Positions 21,454 to 33,778 of a DNA stretch of 64,000 nucleotides are shown here, in pieces (position 1 is the first letter of the stretch; each line of letters begins with the position of its first letter). The translations under genes and the position numbers were made by a program. The stretch is from Knoxdaviesia capensis (taxonomy: Eukaryota; Ascomycota; Sordariomycetes; Microascales; Gondwanamycetaceae): the NCBI GenBank assembly GCA_001510575.1, contig LNGK01000005.1, positions 3,100,574 through 3,164,573 on the forward strand. The letters are read 5' to 3'. A model generated the notes under the pieces. It saw only the letters and a program-made list of their open reading frames with translations. It ran no database searches and was not told the DNA's origin.

Positions 21454-24400
21454 TCAGGACACCCCAACCGGTTCATCCTCAAGCTGTTCATCCCAGCCTC
21501 CAGTTTCGAGTAACCACTCTCCGACCTTCTCCTTGACGGTTCGGATTCCATCACCAAGTGCACTCGACCACTGATCCTGCACAACACGCACCTTTTCCTT
21601 CAGATCCTCACTCAGCCGCTCCATCTCCTGGTGCAGGAGCTGGCCAACACGACGTTCGCGATCTTCTGCGGGCGTGGGAAGGCCATTTGCATCCAGCTCG
21701 GTCTCAATCAGCCGTGTTTGTGCGTTCATGACGGCCTCCTTGACCTCATGTAACAGACAGAACAGATTCGTCTGTGACTCGATAAACTGGTACGTGCTCT
21801 TCTCTGCGTGCAGAAGGAGACTGTAGAGGTACTGCAACGGATGATCCCGGTAAGCCGGGTTCTCTTCGAATTCCGAGACTGGAATCTGGATCCGGAATGC
21901 GTGCAGTTCATTTGGAATCTTTTCGAGCAGTCTCCGCAGCGGCGGGGCGATGTCCCAGAAGGCATTCAGTTGCACCTGAACTCCCTTCATGACATTCTGC
22001 TCCATGACATCCTGGAACGCCTGGGTGCGTTGAAGGCATTCGCTGGCATAGGCATAATTTCGCGTTGCAGCATCGTTCTGGAAGAAGACCTCCGCATTCC
22101 GGAGCTTCTCTTCGTTGCCGGACTTGATATACGGCGCAAGGACTACGTCGCGGTATCTGCCATTGCGGTCGGAAATCAAATCGAAAATTGCGCGGTGCAG
22201 GGCTTCTTGGGCTTCAAAGATCCACTTCAGCAAGGTCAGCTTTTCCAACAGCTCGGGCTTATCGTCTCCTTCTTCCTGCGGAAGATCTGCTGAGTCGTCG
22301 TCGGCGAAAAGATGCCCGACAAGTTCCTCAAACAAAGCCGTCGACTGAGAGAGTCGCCCCATAAGCAGTGTATTGACCGGCCCGACGACTTGAGCTTGGA
22401 ACTGCTCGAAATCTGTCTTGTCAAGATCCTTGACACGTTGGCGTTCGGAATTTTCAGCTTCGATTTCAATCTCCCCAGCCCTCACATACGTGATATTGCC
22501 ACTGCTTATCAACTGACTGAGATTCTCTCGAAGTGCCTGCCGGCGTTCGGCGGCGCTCTTGACAAGATCTTGCCTCATCTGCTCTCGCGCCTTGGTGAAT
22601 GTCTCCTTGATAGTCTCCGCTTCTGAGAGGTCACTGAGGGTTCTCACCGTCGACCGGATTGACATCAGATCTGGATGATTGTTGTTGACTGCCGGATGAT
22701 GTCGAGGATACGGCGGAGGTAAGGTGATGAGACGAGAAACATCCAAAGACCCATGACTTGGTGTGCCTGGCTGGGAGGGCGAGTTCTGAGATGATAATGA
22801 GTAGCGGAGGGGTTGGGGAGTGAGGGTTTGGCTTGTGTCCTGAAGTGCGCTGGCCTTTTCCGGAGGATACTCGGAAGAGCCTCCGGCACTTGATCCAACT
22901 TCATAGAACATGGTTCCCCGTGGGCTGTCAGTCCACTGGAGTGCCTCCCGCGCTTCTTTCGGAACGCTCATATACTTGGATTCTCTCTTGGAACGGCCCT
23001 TTTTGTCCTCTGTGGCACCCTGGGAACCAGACTCCCACCAGCGACTTGACGGTCGACCTCGCGAATCAACTTCTGAGACGCTCATGCTGAGAATCGGCGA
23101 AAGAGAAGGCATGAATATGCTGTTGGGATTGCAGTTGTTGTTGTTGTTGTTGTTGTTTCCACTACCGGGGGTCCAGTTAGAAGCAGCACTGCCGGATGGA
23201 GATGGCGGGAGATTGGCTGCAGCCGGAGTAGAAAGGTTCGAGTCTCCGTGACCACTACGGAAGGTGGCCGAGCCCGGGGCCGATGACGGCATATCGGAAG
23301 ATTGGGGAGTCCAATCACCTCGCGAACCACTAGAATCCCGCAGGGTTATGGGTGCGGCCATGGGACGGAACAAATCACGTGTGAGGTCGAAGATATCCGA
23401 TCCCATTGATCCAATAGCGCCGGCATATCTTTCTCGGCGAATACGGGACTCGCTAACAATGAAATCAATGAACATGCGCACCCTCTCGGTTTCGCTTTCG
23501 GAATTGGCTTCTCGCAGAGCAAATGCCTGGAATCTTTCCATGCTTCCTCGACAAAACTGATCAGCAGTCTGATTGACAGCCATTTGCTTGGTTAGCTGAC
23601 TGGCCTTGAAGATGTGGCCACCTTGAGACCACGCCGACGATAGTATTCCATCGCCGGTTCCGAGGTGCGATTGCGGGGGTGGAGTGGGAAGGGCCTTCGG
23701 GGCAATGTGCTGGCTCTCTCCACCACTATGTGGATGGGCCCTCCCGGCACCGGGGGAATACTGGGGTGTTGCAGATTCCGATGATTGGACCCCGGCAACA
23801 GACCCTGCCGATGGAGCACCGCCGGTAATTGGACCGGACCTGGACAGGGTTTGACGCCGGAAGAGCGGCACCGAATGGGGGACAACGATTTCCGAGATTG
23901 GACGAGTGGATGATGATTCCCCACGTGATGAGCTGGCTTCACGGGCTCGACTGTCTGAACGGCGTTGGGCAATTGTTTTGTCGACACGAACGGCCCCCGT
24001 TCGGGAGAGACCACCAGAATTGGGAGCACTGGGGATGTTGGTGTTCTGGTGCGAAGCGGCCGCAGTGTCAATAGCCAGATCTTCTCCGGCGGGTTGCTGT
24101 GGGGGACTCGAGCTGGGGGCTTCAGATTCGTCTCGCCAGTCGGAAGGAGTCGCTGGGACTGGACCGAGCTCTGAGCCTCCAGAGGAGGGGGGTGGGCGGC
24201 GCGTTGGCGGCGAGATGATGACAGCTTGGGTGATTCGGTTATCTGAACTGGCGCTCTGGGACCTCATTTGACTGGGCGGAGGTCCCGGGGGTGGGGGCGG
24301 AACCGGCATGCCTTGCTCCCACTGGGCAGAGGAGCCAGCTCGGGACCGGGCAGAGATGGGCGTTTCGACAGCCCCAACGGAGACAGCTCGACGTGTACTA

Positions 24401-25287
24401 GGAGCACCAATACCAGAATCCGCCGGGCCAGCTAGGACTTGGCGGTCCTGTTGGGGAATCTGGACTGAGAGGTTGCGGAAGTTGGGGCGGGATATCGAGA
24501 ATGGCGAATGGGGGTCTGGGGAGCTGGCAGTCTCGGGTTCCTTGTCTTTTCGACGACCCAGACCAGGTAAACCAAACCGGCGTTCGCGAGAACCACCACG
24601 GCTGGTGGTGCCAGGAGGTGGCGGGAAGCTTGTGGTAGGCTGGGAGTCCGAGGGAGGGCGATTGAAGGCACCCGTGGGAGGAATCCTCGCAGCCGAGGTG
24701 TTTGCAGTTGAAGGCTCGTAGATGCTGACGGGCCGTTGTTGCTGTGGATTTGACCGAGGTGGACTGTAAGGAGGAGGGGGAGGGACTGCTGCGGGAGCTA
24801 CCGATAGGAGGAAGGAAAGACGGGCAGGTATGGTTAGTGGCGGCTCTCGAAATAACCGTGGAGATGTTGGGTTGACAGTTGGTAGCACAGCGTTTTGGTT
24901 ACACAGGAGCGTGTATCATCGCGACTTTGGTTGGTGGACAGTGTAAAACACAGCGTTGTAGGTTGACCCATGAAGGATTCAGAAAACAGAAAGGAGTACT
25001 CGAGGAAGAAAGAGTGAGACCAAGGACTTACCATGAGACGAATCCGGCGAGGCTCCGGTTGATATCCGGGGAGGCCAGGCCCGCTCGGGAGCAAACTGCG
25101 GAGAGGCTATCCACTCCTGGGGATTATAGGGTTGTATGGCACTTCCCGGAGACTGGATTGACGAAAGAGCTGGCGACGTGATGGCAGACGACGGAACGTT
25201 GGAGGGCGGCGGATATGCCCCAAGAATATTTGTGCGCAGAGGGTTAAGGCCGAGGCGAAGGCGCGTGGGATCGCGAGTGTTGTTCAT
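21454..25287 (-). CDS. Large conserved-looking protein of unknown function, disordered N-terminus and helical C-terminus
   Basis: Two exons on the minus strand, 25287-25032 and 24797-21454, joined in phase 1 across a 234-nt intron (donor GTAAGT, branch CTAAC, acceptor GGTAG), give 1,199 residues. The first ATG in frame, at 25287, opens MNNTRDPTRLRLGLNPLR. Residues 1 to about 480 are rich in Pro, Ser and Arg and probably disordered; a short folded-looking segment around 495-560 (MERFQAFALREANSESE and onward, cut here) follows. An Asn run sits near residue 637. From about residue 800 to the end the protein is helical and charged with coiled-coil character, free of low complexity, and probably the functional domain. 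No catalytic motif, signal peptide or membrane span is visible. I do not recognise the family; a scaffold or cytoskeletal role would fit the layout but is only a guess. Confidence 0.85.
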
Positions 25288-25351
25288 GACGGAAGACGTT
25301 TTCCAAGGTCTGGACACACCCACCCGTTTTCACGCTTACACACAACACTCT

Positions 25352-25372
25352 CACAGCTCACAGCTCACAGCT
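25352..25372 (+). repeat. Tandem heptanucleotide CACAGCT x3
   Basis: Three perfect direct copies of CACAGCT lie within 90 bp upstream (on the minus strand) of the start codon of the large unknown gene, so they are probably in its leader. Confidence 0.85.
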
Positions 25373-28300
25373 CACACAACACAAGGCACATACATGTACA
25401 CACAGGAGGGTGGTACTGCACAATTTTGTTGGCTGCTCACACCCACAGTCAGACCAGGCACAGGCGGCGAGAAGCGAGTACACACGGGCGAAGGCACGAC
25501 ACACACCACGAGATATGGTGCAAGGCCACAGGCCAGAACGGGAAGGCCAAAGAAGGGAACAGAAGAAGAGACGACCGATCGCGACCAGATTGCAGTCTTC
25601 AGCGAAGAGAGGTAAAGAGAGGAGGGAAGAGAGGGCCCGGGCAATTAACACGGCTTGGAGAGCGAAGTTGGAAGTGTTCCTGGTGGTTGGATTTCAAGTC
25701 GAGCAGACTTGGTCGGTTTTATCTTCCAAAGCAGTCCATCGATGCGCGAGACAAAAGTGAGGTGCGTGGAACAGATTGGCGTGAACAGGACAAGGGATAT
25801 TAACGAGATATGGAGGCTCGACCAAGAACAATGAGACCGACGAGACCACAGGAAAGCTGAACCGAAGAAAAGACAGCGAATGGTGGTTAAGGAGGCGCCG
25901 ACTCTCAAAACGTCGAGTCGTACGAGAAAGGACAACAAAACGAGCGCGCGCGCGAGAGAGAGAGAGAGAACGCGAGAAGAAGACCGAAAAAGAGACGGAG
26001 GAGAGGACGGAAAAGAAGAACACGGATGTGGAAACACGCACGATCGGGAGGGCGTAAGAAGGAGTCTAAGGGGAAAGTTGTACCAGATGGGAGTACAGCC
26101 GAACAAAAACACCACTGTGATCTCACAAACACAGATTGATTCCGGAGGACGACAAAAAGGGGACGGGGGGAAGTAGAACGAAGAACAGGAGAAGAGGCGA
26201 GGCCGGGACGACGGGATGAAGAGAAGGAGAATCAAGATGGAGATTTGCATAAAGCCGATTAATCAAGAGAGACGAAGGGGAGTTCGGAAGAAGAGCAGGC
26301 ATAGTCAGCAAAGCCGTAGCTGCCTTTAGAATGTGACGGACGATAAGTCGGACGTTCCTTACCAAAAAAGAGAGGCGAGCAGGGGTGTGGGAAGGAGGGA
26401 AGGGAACGAACGAGGGGAAGGGAGAGAAGGAAGGAACGTGGAATGGGAAGTGGAAAGAGAGACCAAGAGGGCAGAAATTAAAAGACCACTATAAAACTCA
26501 TCAGCCGGCCGACATGTCTTTTTAGCGACTGGTGGTTCCCGCTTGGCAGACACGGGGAGGGATTGTTCGCTTCTTGACTTTCGCCGGCCTGGAAACATAG
26601 TATGTGTACTGTACTGTATGTCAGGGTCGGGCTTTTCCATTCTGAGAGGAGGGGGAAAAGCTTCAGCTTTCAGGCACCCTTCGTTCCTGTCATTTTGCAA
26701 GGCTATCTTAACACACCATCCAGTTCCATCTATCCAGCGAGAATTCGTGAAATCACGGCAACCACAGTGACAGGCGAGGCACGCATGAGCAACGAGCAGA
26801 TATGCTGTATATTCCCCTTTTCAGCTTTCTTCCTCATGCTTCTCTCACTTCCTCCAATCTCTCGAGAGCAGATTTGGGCTGCTACACACTGTATGTGCCT
26901 GTATTGCCTCTGACGGCTGTTTCTGCTTGGACCCTGTCCCTGTGCCGTGGGTGATGCGGTGCCTCGATGCGCCCCCGCCGCACAGGAGCAGAGAGCTCTG
27001 CCAACAGGTGTTTGGCAATCACATTCCAGAAATCTAGCGTGTGCCAACAGGTCTCAGATCTTCCAAACTGCCTGAACATATATGCATTCTTGCGAGTGTT
27101 ATAGGTTGTGCATAGCTGTGTGGTCCACGTTTTGAGCAACTGTGGTTCCCCCATACTAACCGACCTGTCCAGATCAGCGATCCAGACTTCCGCCAGCTGT
27201 TTTCATTTACCGACATCCTACCGGCAGTGTGATATGTATTGTTCCGGTACCTGAGCCGGAGACAGGTCAAACCACCAACTTTCTTCGACGTCTGTCTTTT
27301 TGACACGCACTGGCCTGGATTTGTGCAAACGGGCCTTTTCCCATGTGCCCGATGCCGACAGGAGCCTTCATGTCAAGAATATCAGATTCCACTTTTTTAT
27401 GTATAAAGTGTACATACGGAAGTTATCAAAATACCCATCGCAGAATTCTCGTCGACCTCGGTCTTCAAGTTCCTAATCTGGCATAAGAGCAGACAACGGT
27501 ATCTCCCATGTCTCCTGCTCTGTTAGGCCTGGACTGTCTTGAAAACCTTGGCTGAGGCTCTCTCGGTGCAGAATCTGGGATAAGAGGTGGCCTCCGAAAC
27601 CCCAACCTCCAGATCCAGCTGCAAGTGTAAGTCTGTGCCACACCCTCTGAACAGGTTGCATTCATCATACCGCCAAACCTCCTGCATAGCTTGCATCACA
27701 CTCTCATCAGTCTGTGAAATACTGCAATGCAGGGCATACTCAACCATCAACACCAGGATCATACCCTCGTCCATACAGTACGCACACAGGACATATCGAC
27801 CACCACCTGTTGTTCCGGATGTCGGTTCATCCGCCATCCGGACCGTCTAACCATATCTGGGCTCCTCCATATTCCATCACACCTCACCCGCAGATAAGAG
27901 GAGGACAGGAGGAAAAGTCAAACCAAAAAAAACTCCTCTAAATTGAAGAATCCTGCATCGAGGAGGCCGGGATACAGAAAATGCAGTATCAAATCGTCGT
28001 CTGCAACTTTGGCGAGGAGGACCAAGCGAACATAAGTGAACCTCTTCCACCAGTGCAATTCGTGATTGGCTGGCCACCCTCCACGATCTTTCTATTCTTA
28101 GCCCAAAGCACATGTAGCCCGGGCTTCTATTGGCTGGCTGTGATGAAATATATGGGGCTACTACATCGCTCAGCGCTTAAATTTCTTCGGTCTTGTGTTT
28201 TCACCTCCACTATCAGAACCTACTTATACTTGCGATATCTCCATTCAACTTCGGTTGTTTTATACGGAGGTCTCTGGACAGCTCACTGGCATTCTAAGCT

Positions 28301-29148
28301 TGCTTTCCGTAACCCGTCTATGCCCGTCCTTGTATTCGACAGCACTTCCTTTTCTATGTTGAGATATTCAGTTGTGTCTCATCCAGCCAGTCTGATTTCA
28401 GCTTAGACCAGTATCTCGCCTCTAGAATGGTATGACAGTTGGACGATATCTGGGCATAAATTCACAACAGCCACTAACCTTGGCAATAACCGTCACTCTT
28501 ATCTTGATCTAAATTCCCCTCCACTGTTTATGTCTAGATATAGTACTGGTACTTCACCCACATGGCTAGATATATGCTTCACCATCCTGCCTCCCTTCAT
28601 ACTGTATGTGTCTGTACATACATCTCCAGCAACTACCCGTTTTTTTTATTATTACTATATTTAGTCAAGTACGACTATACACGCATTTACGCCGGTCTTG
28701 GGGAGATGAATTGCACGCTGAAGGGCTAAAAACAGCTTCCGCTCCCGCCCATCCAGCGCGCCCATGTCCGGAGTGTCAAGTTGCCGGCATTTCACCTGCA
28801 AGTTTGACAAAGCTGGTTGTCCAATGACAGAGGTGAATTGCCTAGGTGCCGTTGCGAATCAGTTCTCGGATGCTGCTCTGCTGAGGGGTCTCACGCCTTC
28901 CGAGTCCAGAATAAGATGAAATGATTGAATAGGGATCCCCCAGAAAGAGTATGCAAGTAAACGAGTTGATGGAATTGGCCAGAACGGTTCCTGATTCCTC
29001 CAATGTAACTGGAGCCACGTTATGCGCGCTTCGGGACTCGGAGGTATTCAGACCTATTCTTTTTCTCCCCGTGCAGCTGGCTGTGCCGGCTCTTCCATAT
29101 TGGCCGGCGCATGTCGATCTCGATACGCCGTATAGATTTAGAACGAAG

Positions 29149-29173
29149 ATATATATATATATATATATATATA
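29149..29173. repeat. (AT)12 microsatellite
   Basis: A simple AT dinucleotide run in the spacer upstream of aha1. Confidence 0.95.
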
Positions 29174-29490
29174 CATTCTCGGGCAATTTCCGTTCAGATG
29201 TTTGTCAACACGCCGTCTCTTTAATCTATTCACGTCCAGACAGACACCATCTTGGCCGCCGGGGTTCTTTCAATAACATGAAATACTGGTGTCTTATATA
29301 TGACACCCTATTTTTGACTGGATCTTAATCTCGCATGCATGGCAGGATGGATTCCGTCCCTTCTACCACGGTCTAAAGTTTTCAGTGGACGCATGAACCA
29401 AGCTTGCTCGTAGTACATACACTGTTCTTGAACCTATGTTCTGACTGACAATCCTCCTGGCCTTACCCAAAAGTTCCCTTGCGGTCAATA

Positions 29491-29508
29491 TTAGGGTCTT
29501 AACCCTAA
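29491..29508. repeat. Telomere-like palindrome TTAGGGT-CTTA-ACCCTAA
   Basis: Perfect seven-base inverted arms, each matching the TTAGGG telomere repeat, are separated by four bases. The site lies about 670 bp upstream of the aha1 start codon. Confidence 0.75.
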
Positions 29509-29790
29509 CAATTCGGTCGTTTGACACATGTGACGACGGTATGCCCCACATTCCTGTCGCTAGAGATACTTCCGATGTTCTGCCGGCATTGAAAAATTTA
29601 TGGAGATTTTTTTTCCGTGCTTTATAGCTTGGGCAAAACTTCTAGACGATTCTGCTTGGAATCTTCAACCTCCACCTCCAATTTGTCCCCGTTTTCCGTA
29701 CACCTCGTTTTCTCTCGTGTGCTCTTCTCCTTTCCCCCTTTCTCTGTTTTTCTTTTCTTTAGTCCATAGAGTGTCTTTTGCTTGCATTGT

Positions 29791-30083
29791 GTAAGTCGAC
29801 TATCTGGTAGGTTTCTGCTTCTGAACTGTCTTGTTTGCAGAGTCTCCCAACCCAAAATCTTGCCCCTCTGGAGAAAAGATTCTGCCCCAAACCACAACTA
29901 TCATGATGAGATACCAGCTGGCACCAGTCATAGAGCGACTTGTACTCCCTTTCCTTGATGACCAACGCTGCGGTCCACCAGGCCAACTCTGAATTCCCTT
30001 TGAAAACCACCCCCCGAATCTGGATACATCGTGCCCTGTGGAATCTTTCCGTTTACTAATCCACTTTGTGTGTTGTATCACAG
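29791..30083 (+). other. Probable 5' UTR intron of aha1
   Basis: A consensus donor GTAAGT at 29791 and a strong branch point TACTAAT near 30054 with acceptor CACAG ending at 30083 bracket a 293-nt segment ending 81 bp before the start codon. A second acceptor (TTTGCAG, ending 29840) would give a 50-nt intron instead. Only transcript data can decide. Confidence 0.4.
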
Positions 30084-30164
30084 GTAGCCAAAAAATTCTT
30101 CGTACTCATATTCTTCTCCCGAACCGGTCTTGATCATATACAATATCGGATCCAGTTTGAAACC

Positions 30165-31458
30165 ATGGTGCTGCACAACCCGAACAACTGGCATTGGGTC
30201 AATAAGGATGTGTCCGGGTGGACCAAGCAGTGGCTGCAAGATACTCTGACCGCCATCGAGGCAACCCAGGGCGATGTCTCTGCAAAGATTTCCAATGTGT
30301 CTCAGATGGACGGTGATGTGGACGTGAGCCAGAGAAAGGGCAAGGTGATCACCATCTACGATGTCAAGCTGACCCTCGAATATACCGGTAGGTTTAATAT
30401 AATTCAATCTCCATTCGATAGCGTCTCCCCAGCCTCCCGGCCCCCGTGAAACCCAAACCGCGAATCCCACCCGAGGTCATCATATATGTAGCTAATGTGT
30501 GATGTTTGTAATCTTAAAGGCTCCGCCCCGGGCGCTGAAGCCGTGTCAGGCACTATCACTGTTCCCGAAGTGGCTCATGATACCGATGAAGACGATTTTG
30601 TGGTAAGTGCACATACTGAATTTTTTTTTTTCAATCCACATAAAGCAAAGTGACACTGTCTGACATCTCTTGTTTGTATGCTTGTAGTTTGATATCGATA
30701 TCATCGCGGACTCGAAGGAGAAGCAGCCGGTCAAAGACCTGGTACGGTCAAAGCTTGTCCCGCAGCTCCGTGAAACCTTCATCAAGCTGCCCAAGGCGCT
30801 GATCGATGAGCACGGCAAGGATATTCAGCACGCCCCCGGCTCGAACCCGTCCAGCGGCTTCTCCACCCCCAAATACCACCCGCCCAACGGTGTGCAGGCT
30901 CCGGGCTCAGGCTCCAAGTCTGTGGCCGAGGCGCACGCCGGCAAAGTTGTGAACACCACCACGCTCTCCAGCGACGAGGAGTTCCGCACTACCGCCGATG
31001 AGCTGTACAAGACCTTTATCGACCCGCAGCGGATTGCCGCGTTCACGCGGTCGCCCCCGAAGGTGTTCGATGGCGCCCAGATTGGTGGAAAATTCGAGCT
31101 GTTTGGCGGCAACGTGTCGGGCGAGTACGTCGAGCTGCAGGAGCCCACCAAGATTGTGCAGACCTGGCGGCTCAACCAGTGGCCCGCCGGCCACTTCTCG
31201 CAGCTGGAGATCAAGTTCGACCAGAATGATATCGATCACGTCACCGTTATGCGGGTTAACTGGAAGGGTGTGCCCGTTGGCCAGGAGGACACTACGAAGC
31301 GGAACTGGCAGGAGTACTATGTCCGCAGCATCAAGCAAACTTTTGGGTAAGTTTTTATTTTTCACCCCAACGAAGCCTTGGACTTGTAAGTTGTTCTTTG
31401 AAAGTCTCTTCTTACTAACTATTGTACCTCCCTGCTTAGATTTGGTTCCGTTCTGTAA
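30165..31458 (+). CDS. aha1: Aha1, activator of Hsp90 ATPase
   Basis: A cytosolic co-chaperone that binds the middle and N-terminal domains of Hsp90 and stimulates its ATPase. Four exons, 30165-30387, 30520-30602, 30688-31346 and 31440-31458, give 327 residues; the last exon encodes only six residues and the stop (ending FGFGSVL). The N-terminal domain (about 1-150) begins MVLHNPNNWHWVNKDVSGW, with the conserved NNWHW motif. A Ser/Gly/Pro-rich linker (about 155-190) precedes the AHSA1-type C-terminal domain (about 195-326), which includes ELYKTFIDPQRIAAF and WKGVPVGQEDTTKRNW. Intron phases match across every junction. The ATG has a good context (ACCATGG). The gene is convergent with swf1. Confidence 0.96.
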
Positions 31459-32348
31459 ATGCCTTGATGCTATGGACTTGCCTACTCCATGACAGTCGTT
31501 AGAGCTTTAAACCGAAAGAAAAGAAAAATTAATAAATTAGCATCTTGCATCTCAAGTACCGCCATTTTTATGTCTTATGGTTCCTTTCTGTCCTGTTTTT
31601 TCTTCTTGTCGGCGTTTTTATAGGAATTAGGGATCAGGAAATGATTTTCGGGAGTGGTGTAGGTGGGGAGGGTTTCTGGACTGACGGTCGGTTCACATAT
31701 AGGTATCACTCTTCGAGTTTGCAAAGCTGAAGACATATCGTCTAAGTCCTAGAGAACCCCCGGGTCTGTTCGACCTTCTTGTGCTCAACCTTGCCGAGAA
31801 CTTGTATGGTCATCAATGGTTTAGGGAGTATATGTTACAGATGATGAAGGTGATTTTATGAGAATCCAAAACAGTCAACCATATGTCAAGGCTCGGGGAC
31901 AGGCAGCCCACATTTGAAATATCACATCATAGCGAAAGCAAGAGATAAACTAAACACTAACGGAGGAATTTACAATTAAGCCAATGCAGCTGTGAGCTTG
32001 CCTCCTATCTAAGCGCAATCCAACATCTCGGTGGCACTGTGTGCTCACAAGTCCGGAACTCCTGGCGAAGACCTCCCAAATGGTTTGGTGCGACAATTCT
32101 GGATGAACATCGATGACTTGGTCATTCGTCGTTAAACACTCCCTAAGAGAAGTAACCCAAATGCCAATAGAAAAAAAGGAAACCCCCAAGCTTGCTCTAG
32201 AACATGGAAAAAGATGCAGCGAAAAGCAAGAAAACGAAGGGTGACGGATATAGACATGAATGAAGAGGCTGCATAGGTTTCTAAAGCGTTAAATATAAGA
32301 AGAAAATAGCCGAAATGCAACTGGAGTTGTGGGACGTGTATCAAAGAC
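31459..32348. other. Convergent spacer aha1 / swf1
   Basis: 890 bp of mixed AT-rich sequence between two 3' ends. No gene seen. Confidence 0.6.
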
Positions 32349-33778
32349 TCAAAAAACGGCGCCACGGGCACGCTTCTTCCGGCGCCGACGCCTCTCAATC
32401 GATGGCTCCTCTTTCTTAGAGTTAAACTGGTGGTCCTGGATAAAGATATCTTTCAGATTATCCCAGAAACCAAGGTCGTACATGTTGTCAACGTCCCGTA
32501 GATTCCACACACGGGTCCAGTCGCCCAGACCGGGCAAACCATGCGTATCTGGGGGCTGGCCGTCATCCGTCCGGGTGAGAATCTGCTCAGTCTCGGTCGG
32601 CCAGCGAGTCCAGCTGGGTTCGATCGCGGTGAACTTCTGCCGGGTCGGCGACATGCGACGCTTGAAGGCGAAGCCGTCGTTCATCTCGATCTGCCAATCC
32701 GACCACTTCAGCGACTCGTTTGTTGTGGTTCCGGAATAGACAAGAAACAACGTGTATCCCAGCAGCGCCCAGACCATGGGGGCGCACATGCCGGCAAGCA
32801 GCGTGACGGCGCCCATCTTCACATAACGCTGGAGGCCCCAGCCCCACAGAATCGTGTAGTCCCGCCAGGCCATGCCGGATGGTTTCCACACGGCAAACAC
32901 CGGGTAGCGGGCGCGGATCCGGGACGACATGAGCAAGGCGCCAAGAATGCCGCCGTACGTGGCCAACACGGCGGTTGAGAGCAGCAGTAAGATGAACCAA
33001 CGGTGGTTGTTGTAGCCCACGCAGCTGTTTATGAACAAGCAGTGGTGGTCCATGCGTGACACGCACCGTTTGCACAGGCTACAGTGTTTGCTACGTGCCG
33101 GTTTGAGAAACCGGCATGTGCGGCACTCGTGGCCCGGCACGAAGATCGAGAAGTCGTACGGATACAGCTCCATGTGCTTCGCGTGGTTCTCGGGGGTGAT
33201 GTAGCCCGGGTCGAGTCCAGCTGCCAGGTAGAGGAAGATGTATGGGAGAGCGATGAAGATGGCGGCTGCAGCCTTTTGGAAAAAGCCCATCAGGGGCCAG
33301 GCCGTGGGAAGGAAGAGGTACTCGCCTCCAATGAGCAGGGCCAGGAAGAAGATCTAAAGCAGCGGGGAGAAGTCGTGATGGGTTAGAGATACAGAGTGAA
33401 AAGATTTCGACTAGTTGTAACTCACAAGAACCGTCGGGTGCCGCTCATAGGCGATATAATACCCGAATCTTGTTAGACCCGACGTCAGCCTGCCGCCAGT
33501 CAACACACCGTCAACTAAGAGAATGGCATTTGGGATATGGACCACGATAAGGCGATTCAAGAACCCGATCGGTGTATTCCTAGACATACAGAGAGGTTGA
33601 CATAGTTAGAGAAGACATGAAGATCCACAAAGGACAGCTCACAGCGGAGACGGAAAACTGCCAGCTGTAACGCCGCCGTCTGTACCTACCGGAGAGCCGG
33701 AATTCGGCCGAAGAAAATAACAAAGACAAGGAACGAAATAGCTAGCAGAGCTAGGGCCACGGAAGAGAGCGCCCCCAT
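32349..33778 (-). CDS. swf1: DHHC palmitoyltransferase, Swf1-like
   Basis: An integral membrane protein S-acyltransferase. Yeast Swf1 is an ER enzyme that palmitoylates cysteines next to transmembrane segments, for example in SNAREs. Three exons, 33778-33690, 33579-33426 and 33353-32349, give 415 residues. A hydrophobic segment fills exon 1 (about residues 5-23), and two more (about 82-98 and 109-128) precede the cysteine-rich domain. That domain runs from C158 through CSLCKRC to the catalytic DHHC at 183-186, followed by FINSCVGYNN. Two further membrane spans follow (about 197-220 and 262-290). The tail is cytosolic and ends in a polybasic RRRRRKKRARG stretch. The assignment to Swf1 rather than another DHHC enzyme rests on the N-terminal membrane segment and on overall architecture, so it is less certain than the enzyme class. 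The gene shares a 1.7-kb divergent promoter region with rap1. Confidence 0.88.

Larger units (their letters stand above)
25288..30164. other. Divergent 4.9-kb spacer between the unknown gene and aha1
   Basis: On the minus strand the part from about 25500 to 26500 is pyrimidine-rich and includes a (CG)n(GA)n run at 25943-25969, as expected for the leader and promoter of the unknown gene. CACAGCT occurs three times in tandem at 25352-25372. TACTGTA-type motifs lie at 26605-26619. An (AT)12 run is at 29149-29173 and a telomere-like palindrome at 29491-29508. The right-hand end, from about 29600, looks like the aha1 leader. No further gene could be supported. Confidence 0.55.

Noticed and set aside
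29640..29670. Heat-shock element before aha1
   Set aside because: Only one GAAnnTTC pair is in register; the neighbouring TTC units are off the 5-bp spacing.
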